DNA from: an uncultured Pseudomonadota bacterium
GTDB lineage: Bacteria > Pseudomonadota > Gammaproteobacteria > Burkholderiales > SG8-39
Assembly (NCBI GenBank): GCA_903895005.1
Contig: CAITSH010000462.1
Coordinates: 1 to 5,135, forward strand
Direction of reading: 5' to 3'
DNA length: 5,135 nucleotides
In this document: positions 1 through 4,294 of the stretch, piece after piece
Numbering within the stretch: the first letter of the stretch is position 1
How the letters are laid out: each line of letters opens with the position of its first letter
Position numbers and translations under genes: made by a program
The notes under the pieces: generated by a model
What the model was told of the DNA's origin: nothing
The model's database searches: none
Seen by the model: only the letters and a program-made list of their open reading frames with translations

Positions 1-368
1 GCTGAGGCTTCAAGGTCGTCGGATGAAACGAGACGCGGGCGTTCAATCCTGCTAGCGGCCAAGCGCATAGACCCTGCATGATCTCTGGCATGAGTTGGTG
101 ACTCTCGCCGTGAATCAAGTGAGTGCGAGTCGGGGATTTGTCTTTCCTCATCATCTACGACGCCGAACTTAAACTTCAGTTCCGAAACTGACGGTAGTAA
201 GTTCTCCTTCCGATCAAGGAATTTTTTCTCTTCGTCCGTCAATTTCACCGGCGCGATGATCACAGCTGTCATCTCCTCATCCGTCAGATCTGCGTCCCGA
301 CGCCCGTCCTCTCCATGGATAGCGGCTGCAATATCTTTCAATTGGCTACGTGTGAAATTCTGGGGCAT
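1..368 (-). CDS. Unrecognised acidic/charged protein coupled to the sigma-like gene (3' end outside the window)
   Basis: Reading leftward from an ATG at 368, the frame stays open to the left edge, giving 122 residues of an incomplete protein. It begins MPQNFTRSQLKDIAAAIHG and is rich in D, E, K and R, including LTDEEM (residues 28-33) and LTDEEKKFLDRKE (43-55). No signal peptide, membrane segment or zinc-binding HxxxCxxC anti-sigma motif is visible in this part. The ATG lies 23 bases inside the 3' end of the sigma-like gene, which stops at 346, in a different frame, so translational coupling is likely. A gene directly downstream of an ECF-type sigma gene is often its anti-sigma factor or partner. 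That is only a positional guess here, and a membrane domain could lie further left. I do not recognise the family. The open frame is certain; the exact start and function are not. Confidence 0.65.
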   Translation of the reverse strand, partial: MPQNFTRSQLKDIAAAIHGEDGRRDADLTDEEMTAVIIAPVKLTDEEKKFLDRKENLLPSVSELKFKFGVVDDEERQIPDSHSLDSRRESPTHARDHAGSMRLAASRIERPRLVSSDDLEAS

Positions 369-1149
369 GGGAGGCTTCGGCAGCCGTCTCGGCAGCGAGT
401 ATTTTTTGTAGCGCCTGATAGGCTCGTCGTTTCTGAGATTTCGCGGTAGGTTCTTTAAGGAATTCCCCATACCGCTTCTGGTATGATTCTCGGATTTGTT
501 CGAGCGTCAATTCGACGGAGACATCCCCATAGACAATTTCTGCAATTCGCCTCGACTGAGTGGGCAGCTTCGCGATTGCACGCGCAAGCCGCTCTACCCG
601 GTCGGGAATAACTTTTCGCTGCTTCGCCCGTAGTTCGTCTTGGGTATGCAGCCCGTCGATTTCGGCAGAATCGATTGACTTGGTTTTTCTTAGCTTTTCC
701 GCATCGGCCTGCGCGGCGACCTGTTTTTCAACCGTTTCTCGGTCCTCCAACACGTGGTCTTCAGTATCGTCTGTTGAATGCAAATCAAAGCGAACTGAGA
801 TGAGATGCGCGTTTCGGCGTCTCGCACTTCGAGCCACATTGCTCGCGCGACAACGAACAATATAGAAGAGATAATTTAATGACGCTCCTGTCCCGACGCC
901 CGGCTGCCAGTGGTGAGTCTGTGACTCGATTTTTCCCCAAAACCTTAGAAGCCCCTGTTGGATAGCCTCCATTCGCTCGTCGTGACTTAATCCCGGCTGC
1001 CATTGACCCACCGTGCTAAAAAGCTTGGCACGGAGCGCCGCGCCCAAGCGATTCAATCCGCGCTCTCGAATCGAGACCGAGGGATTCTGTAAATCCGCGT
1101 CAATTGACGGATCAATTTGAAACGATGAGGTCGCAGCGTTTGGCGGCAT
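346..1149 (-). CDS. RNA polymerase sigma-70/ECF-like sigma factor
   Basis: Predicted protein of 267 residues with the two-domain layout of small sigma factors. Residues ~40-115 resemble region 2: SHDERMEAIQQGLLRFWGKI looks like the early region-2 helices, and SLNYLFYIVRCRASNVARS plus a basic run RRRNA looks like the core-binding and -10-reading part. Residues ~120-185 form a charged linker, longer than in many ECF factors. Residues ~186-252 resemble region 4: RLARAIAKLPTQSRRIAEIV, then a helix-turn-helix-like stretch ending KSQKRRAYQALQKIL. The frame is open further upstream, to a CATATG at 1345-1350. I chose the ATG at 1149 because the upstream residues are unlike a sigma factor (tryptophan- and arginine-rich), the parallel sequence in the second repeat copy has stops there, and an ECF-like promoter sits just upstream of 1149. 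CAAGAG touches the ATG, so the ribosome site is poor. It is divergent from tnsA and may control itself, its coupled neighbour or the transposase genes (inference). Confidence 0.72.
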   Translation of the reverse strand: MPPNAATSSFQIDPSIDADLQNPSVSIRERGLNRLGAALRAKLFSTVGQWQPGLSHDERMEAIQQGLLRFWGKIESQTHHWQPGVGTGASLNYLFYIVRCRASNVARSARRRNAHLISVRFDLHSTDDTEDHVLEDRETVEKQVAAQADAEKLRKTKSIDSAEIDGLHTQDELRAKQRKVIPDRVERLARAIAKLPTQSRRIAEIVYGDVSVELTLEQIRESYQKRYGEFLKEPTAKSQKRRAYQALQKILAAETAAEASHAPEFHT

Positions 1150-1177
1150 CTCTTGAGCGAATTCAGCCAGAATCTCG

Positions 1178-1205
1178 AATAACGCACCCGAGGCAACGGA
1201 TTTCC
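1178..1205 (-). promoter_or_regulatory. Candidate ECF-type promoter for the sigma-like gene
   Basis: On the minus strand, GGAAAT (1205-1200) is followed after 15 bases by CGTTATT (1184-1178). This matches the general ECF pattern of a GGAA-type -35 and a CGT-type -10 box. Transcription would begin near 1171, about 20 bases before the ATG at 1149. The placement fits autoregulation, which is common for ECF sigma genes. The motif was picked by eye and is short. Confidence 0.32.
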
Positions 1206-1219
1206 CGAACTGCGGCCCC

Positions 1220-1231
1220 CGCTCAAGAGCG
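1220..1231. repeat. Short palindrome CGCTC-N2-GAGCG (copy 1)
   Basis: CGCTCAAGAGCG is a 5-bp inverted repeat with a two-base centre. It lies ~15 bases upstream of the candidate -35 box of the sigma promoter. Its CGCTCAAGAG half is also a perfect 10-base inverted match to CTCTTGAGCG at 1150-1159, next to the proposed sigma start. It could be an operator, but no regulator can be named. Confidence 0.3.
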
Positions 1232-1252
1232 CGCGTAGAGAATTTCCTAAAA

Positions 1253-1286
1253 ATCTTCCGCCGCGATGCATCTTTCCGCCAACGCC
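1253..1286 (+). repeat. Degenerate direct repeat in the divergent intergenic region
   Basis: ATCTTCCGCCGCGATGC (1253) is followed at 17-base spacing by ATCTTTCCGCCAACGCC (1270), sharing an ATCTT(T)CCGCC core. The pair is retained in the second copy from 1698 with two changed bases. A pair of similar sites near the start of tnsA could be binding sites for TnsB or a regulator, but two weak copies are thin evidence. Confidence 0.25.
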
Positions 1287-1296
1287 GGGGATTCAG

Positions 1297-1323
1297 TGGT
1301 TGGAGCCGACCTCTAACCAACCA
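1297..1323 (+). repeat. Inverted repeat upstream of the truncated tnsA start (copy 1)
   Basis: TGGTTGG (1297-1303) and CCAACCA (1317-1323) form a perfect 7-bp inverted repeat around a 13-base spacer, ~25 bases before the ATG at 1348. It is unchanged in copy 2, in front of the intact tnsA start. It could be an operator or an mRNA leader hairpin. No T-run follows it, so it is not a terminator. Confidence 0.35.
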
Positions 1324-1464
1324 ACTCGCCCGCCAACACCAGTTCATATGCCTCGCCCGAAATTTAATTCACTAGAAGCAATCGCCCGTCGAATGAGCGA
1401 GGGTCGCGGCACCGGGGTGGGTCAACACTACATCCCGTGGATCAACGTTCATGACTTTGCGTTC

Positions 1465-1594
1465 AAAAGCTTGGCACAAAGCGCAGCGCCCAAGCGATTC
1501 AATCCCCGCTCTCGAATCGAGACGGAGGGATCCCGTAAGTCCGCGTCAATGACGGATCAATTTGAAACGATGAGGTCGCAGCGTTTGACGGCAT
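1465..1594 (-). pseudogene. Relic of the sigma-like gene's 5' end
   Basis: The reverse strand from an ATG at 1594 begins MPSNAATSSFQIDPS, nearly identical to the sigma-like protein at 1149. A one-base deletion then shifts the frame, and translation stops at 1499 after 31 residues. Restoring the base gives back the sigma-like SIDADL and SVSIRERGLNRLGAAL stretches. The homology ends at the junction at 1465. It contains no sigma domain and cannot work as a sigma factor. Confidence 0.85.
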
Positions 1595-1622
1595 CTCTTG
1601 AGCGAAATCAGCCCGAAGCGCG

Positions 1623-1650
1623 AACAACGCACCCGAGGCAACTGATTTCC
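1623..1650 (-). promoter_or_regulatory. Second copy of the candidate ECF-type promoter
   Basis: GGAAAT (1650-1645) and CGTTGTT (1629-1623) keep the same 15-base spacing as the copy at 1178-1205. Both boxes survive apart from A to G in the -10 region. If active, it would transcribe leftward through the sigma relic and antisense to the truncated tnsA fragment, toward the real sigma gene. Confidence 0.25.
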
Positions 1651-1664
1651 CGAACTGCGGCCCC

Positions 1665-1676
1665 CGCTCCGGAGCG
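1665..1676. repeat. Perfect 12-bp palindrome (copy 2)
   Basis: CGCTCCGGAGCG is a perfect palindrome at the position matching CGCTCAAGAGCG in copy 1. The only two changed bases are the central AA to CG, and the change completes the symmetry. Possible operator; no other support. Confidence 0.3.
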
Positions 1677-1741
1677 CGCGTAGAGAATTTCCTAAAAATC
1701 TTCCGCCACGATGCATCTTTCCGCTAACGCCGGGGATTCAG

Positions 1742-1768
1742 TGGTTGGAGCCGACCTCTAACCAACCA
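1742..1768 (+). repeat. Inverted repeat in the tnsA leader (copy 2)
   Basis: TGGTTGG (1742-1748) and CCAACCA (1762-1768) pair around a 13-base spacer, 24 bases upstream of the tnsA ATG at 1793. The element is identical to that in copy 1 although neighbouring bases have diverged. It is a candidate control element for the tnsAB genes. Confidence 0.35.
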
Positions 1769-1792
1769 ACTCGCCCGCCAACATCAGTTCAT

Positions 1793-2594
1793 ATGCCTCG
1801 CCCGAAATTTAATTCACCAGAAGCAATCGCCCGTCGAATGAGCGAGGGTCGCGGCACCGGGGTGGGTCAACACTACATCCCGTGGATCAACATTCATGAC
1901 TTTGCGTCCTGGGGGCAGCGCCGCCGCAGCTATAACAAAAAAGTAAACCGCCTGATCAACACCCTTAGCCGGCTGGAGTTTTTCAACTACCTCCTGGCCA
2001 CGATGGACGAGGAAGTGGTCGACATTAATGAGAATTTTCCGCTCTGCCGGGAAAAATCTCTACAGATCGCGAACGACGAAGGAATCAAACATCCGATGGC
2101 ATCAAAGGGCTGTGCTATCGTAATGTCCACTGACCTGCGTCTTACGATAGTTAGAGACGGGAAAATTCATTACAAGATCTGGACTACGAAATACACAGAT
2201 GAACTGCGAGAGTGGCGGACTTTAGAGAAACTGAGGATTGACGAACTTTATTGGAGATCTGAGCCAAACCACAGTTGGGAATTGTGCACCGAGGCGGAGC
2301 TCCCCCCGTGACTTCCTCGATAATGTGCAATGGCTCTATCCTATTCTGCGCCCCGGGGCCATGTTCGGCATCGCTGCCCACAATATCCGACAAATCGAAG
2401 AGACCTTACGCACTCCGGTATTAAATGGAAGTTCCAGCCTGATCGACCTCACTAGCTGGTCCGACAAATTCCTCAGTTTGCAACCTGGGCTCTCGATGAC
2501 GGTTGTTCAATATCTGCTGGCGACCCAAGAATGGCGGACCGATCTCCGAAAGAAGTGGGACCCTTTCAAACCCGTGGTGATGGAGATCGCATGA
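1793..2594 (+). pseudogene. tnsA: TnsA endonuclease of a Tn7-like transposon, interrupted by one frameshift
   Basis: TnsA is the restriction-endonuclease-like subunit of Tn7-type transposases. It nicks the 5' transposon ends while TnsB handles the 3' ends, and its C-terminal part contacts TnsC. From the ATG at 1793 the first frame gives 172 residues to a stop at 2309-2311. It shows the family's start (GRGTGVGQHYIPWINIHDFAS) and candidate catalytic residues Glu62 (LSRLEFF), Asp114 (VMSTD) and Lys133 (TTKYTDEL), close to E63, D114 and K132 of Tn7 TnsA. It also has DINENFPL (77-84), GIKHP (97-101) and the EKLRIDELYW and TEAELP blocks. The family sequence then resumes in another frame from 2307 (RDFLDNVQWLYPILR) and ends at 2594. 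Removing one C from the six-C run at 2302-2307 restores 266 residues, a normal TnsA length. The stop overlaps the tnsB start as ATGA. The ATG at 1793 fits the family start; a TTG at 1745 is less likely. I see no Shine-Dalgarno sequence. Confidence 0.92.
2302..2307 (+). other. C6 run: tnsA frameshift site
   Basis: The sequence CTC CCC CCG TGA ends the first tnsA frame, while CTC CCC CGT GAC would continue it. The shift lies in a homopolymer, directly next to a TGA stop. It may be an inactivating insertion, a sequencing error, a phase-variable tract or a +1 slippage site (CCC slipping by one C before CGT). The sequence alone does not separate these. Confidence 0.85.
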
Positions 2595-3934
2595 AAGTTG
2601 ATCTGTCAAAAATAGCTCGTTGGGCGGTCTTCGCTAGGCCGACCGCAAGGGACGTGACGGGGAATGATAAACTTGAGTATGTCCGCGTCGTTGGAATTGA
2701 TCGTCAGCCCGAGACCGGAGAAGTGAGGTTCATCTCACTTCACGAGATGACCAAGGAAGAACCCAATCCAACGGTCTACAGCGGCGGTGATTTTCAGTTA
2801 ATGATTCGCATGCGGAATCTGGTCGCGTGCGAATTTGACCCCACTCGTCCTCGTGTGAGGTGTCTGGAAGACATTAATCCCAAATTCCGAGAGGCGCGGA
2901 AATTGAAGATGAATGCGCGATTGAAAATCGTCCAATTCATCGACCGAAAAGGTTTCGGAATTTTCGATCCATCGTTTCGTAGCCAAACTTACTCGGAGGT
3001 CTGTGCAGGCAAAGCCGATGAAAAAACGCACGGTGAAAGCTGGGTGCGGGACCTAATGACTAGGTGGTGGCAATACGGAGGGAATCCAATGGCCTTAGTC
3101 CCAAGCTATTTTGGATGCGGAGCAAAAGGCCGTGAAACGCTACTGGCCGCCGCAAAGAAAAACATGTCCTCCCCGGTAGTTTTTCGGCGCTTCCCCAAGC
3201 ATGCCGCGAAGCGCGTGAGTGAGAACAAGGAGGGCTGCGACATCGAGCCCGACATGTATGACGTGATCGTCGCAACGATGAAGAAAGTCCTCGAGGACGA
3301 GGACAAACGCTATGGACTAGCGAAGTCGGTCAAGCGAACGGGTGGACTCCCGTGGCAGTTCTTACGGAAAGAAGTCCACAAAGTGCTGAAAGAGAAATTT
3401 GGGACTCTCGTGCGAATCGATGGCAACGAACCCACAGGCCACCTCAAACACCACCAGTTACCAAATCGGGACCAAATTCGATACATCGGCCGTAAGATTT
3501 TCAGTATCCCTGAGGTTCTAAGGAAAATCAAAGGTTCAAGAACTTACGTCCTGGAAAATCGCGCGATCAGCGGCGATTTTCGCGATATCGCGTGTCGGCA
3601 CGGCCAAGTTTACGAGATAGACGTCTTCGAGTTGGATTTGCACTCAGTTCATGACGTCACGCTGCTTCCAGTGGGACGATTGTTCGTCTACTTCGTAGTG
3701 GACGTCTACACGCGTGCCATCGTCGGCGTCTACGTCACCTGCGGGGACCCAGATTTCCGGCAGGCAGTTATGGCTTTGCGATGCGCGTTCATGAAGAAAT
3801 CTGAGTGGGGAAAACTAATCGATCTCGATATCCCAGACGAAGAATGGCCAATGATGGGTCTCGCCAATTCCCTCCTCGCCGACGGCGGAGAACTGGCGAC
3901 CCACGCAAGTGATATACTTCCGGAGCTAGCTTGA
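2591..3934 (+). pseudogene. tnsB: TnsB transposase of a Tn7-like transposon, 3'-truncated
   Basis: TnsB is the DDE-type (retroviral integrase fold) subunit that binds the transposon ends, cuts the 3' ends and joins them to target DNA. The ORF gives 447 residues; full TnsB proteins usually run to about 600-700. Residues ~100-310 look like the N-terminal DNA-binding region, including VRDLMTRWWQYGGNPMALVP (152-171), a familiar TnsB stretch. The catalytic core starts near 340: YEIDVFELD carries the first Asp (344), followed by LFVYFVVDVYTRAIVGVYV, and LLADGGEL carries the second Asp (431). The spacing of 87 fits Tn7 (D273/D361). The usual LLADRGEL has Gly in place of Arg here. The stop at 3932-3934 comes 16 residues after the second Asp, whereas the catalytic Glu should be about 35 after it, so the triad is incomplete and the C-terminal domains are missing. 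The ATG at 2591 overlaps the tnsA stop by four bases. A transposition-dead but DNA-binding product is conceivable. Confidence 0.93.
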
Positions 3935-3997
3935 CGCCATTCGATCCGCGACGAGTTCGTCGTGACGACGCAAGGATCGAAGTGTGCGATCAGTTCA
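3935..3997 (+). other. Breakpoint between truncated tnsB and flanking sequence
   Basis: No clear TnsB continuation follows the stop. In the -1 frame (from 3928) one reads LTPFDPRRVRRDDARIEVCDQF, in which RRDDARIE vaguely recalls the R-x-D...E segment around the third catalytic residue. The Glu would be 33 residues after the second Asp, where 35 is expected. The match is weak. A perfect CGACGA/TCGTCG inverted repeat with a two-base centre lies at 3949-3962. No transposon end or target duplication is visible. Confidence 0.4.
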
Positions 3998-4294
3998 ATG
4001 GAGATTTGCATCAGCTGGACTGTCCATGCGCCCCCGACCGTGTCGGCGAAGGACGCCATGACGTCGCTTACCCGTTGGCGACAGGCCTGTCGCGACCTGC
4101 CTTTCGGCGAAGTGTCCGGGCCGATTCAATTCAACGCAGCCGAAATAATGAGCCGCCTGGATAATCGTGCCGATCCCTGTCGTTGGTTTCTCATCCAAGC
4201 GTGCACCTACGTGGCGGTAGATTCCCTTCAAATTCGTGAACAACAGGCAGTCGCATCCCGCAACCTAAACGAGCGATTCAAAAAGCCGCGATAG
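3998..4294 (+). CDS. Small conserved-looking protein of unknown function
   Basis: 98 residues from the ATG at 3998, beginning MEICISWTVHAPPTVSAKDA. The same frame is open upstream to a GTG at 3962, but the preceding residues look unrelated. Coding character is suggested by the ordered pattern TRWRQACRDLPFGEVSG (residues 24-40) and RADPCRWFLIQACTYV (54-69), with aromatic, cysteine and proline residues set as in a small folded domain. From about residue 74 the sequence turns polar (QIREQQAV...NERFKKPR), which may mean the natural C-terminus is altered. No signal peptide, membrane span or known motif is visible, and I do not recognise the family. It starts just after the tnsB break and shares tnsB's frame, which is probably chance. 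Its last 30 bases overlap the end of the LysR gene on the opposite strand. It is probably flanking DNA rather than a transposition gene. Confidence 0.5.
   Translation: MEICISWTVHAPPTVSAKDAMTSLTRWRQACRDLPFGEVSGPIQFNAAEIMSRLDNRADPCRWFLIQACTYVAVDSLQIREQQAVASRNLNERFKKPR

Larger units (their letters stand above)
1019..1463. repeat. Tandem duplication, copy 1 (sigma 5' end + divergent intergenic + tnsA start)
   Basis: This ~445-base segment recurs directly after itself at 1465-1908. Copy 1 begins at AAAAGCTTGGCAC inside the sigma-like gene and ends at GACTTTGCGTT inside the tnsA start. By eye the copies differ at about 22 positions plus one single-base indel (copy 1 has GTCAATTGACG where copy 2 has GTCAATGACG). 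Copy 1 holds the intact sigma 5' end and a truncated tnsA. No transposase, terminal repeats or target duplication bounds the unit, so unequal exchange or replication slippage is more likely than insertion of an element. Confidence 0.95.
1348..1683 (+). pseudogene. Truncated tnsA 5' fragment fused to sigma antisense sequence
   Basis: The first 39 codons (1348-1464) repeat the start of the real tnsA, with the same MPRPKFNS start and a GRGTGVGQHYIPWIN stretch. The TnsA sequence then ends at the duplication junction. The frame happens to run on for 72 more codons through sequence antisense to the duplicated sigma 5' end, to a stop at 1681-1683. The tail is low-complexity and R/T/S/P-rich, as antisense frames often are. 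The fragment lacks every TnsA catalytic residue. It is most likely a by-product of the duplication, although a 111-residue chimera could be made if the upstream tnsA signals work. Confidence 0.8.
1465..1908. repeat. Tandem duplication, copy 2 (sigma relic + divergent intergenic + live tnsA start)
   Basis: Second copy of the unit at 1019-1463, directly adjoining it. Differences are uneven. About nine substitutions and the single-base deletion fall in the ~130 bases matching sigma coding sequence, eight substitutions fall in the next ~80 bases, and only about five fall in the last ~230 bases (tnsA leader and start). The tnsA half leads into the intact reading frame here, while the sigma half is a dead relic. 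This is the expected outcome when a divergent gene pair is duplicated across its shared promoter region. Confidence 0.95.

Noticed and set aside
1253..1286. Possible transposon right end with TnsB-binding repeats upstream of tnsA.
   Set aside because: Only two degenerate repeats; no TGT...ACA terminus, no series of ~20-bp sites and no target duplication were found. Kept only as a weak direct repeat.
1345..1350. CATATG palindrome gives back-to-back ATGs, suggesting the sigma gene starts at 1347 next to the tnsA start.
   Set aside because: The extra 66 residues are unlike a sigma factor, the copy 2 counterpart has in-frame stops, and the candidate promoter lies inside the extension. Start at 1149 preferred, though not proven.
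3949..3962. CGACGA-GT-TCGTCG as a terminator for tnsB.
   Set aside because: The two-base loop is too tight and no T-run follows.
3931..4164. Frame continuing past the tnsB stop as the missing TnsB C-terminus.
   Set aside because: Only a short stretch near the start faintly resembles TnsB. The rest overlaps the better-looking protein at 3998-4294 and has no TnsB character.
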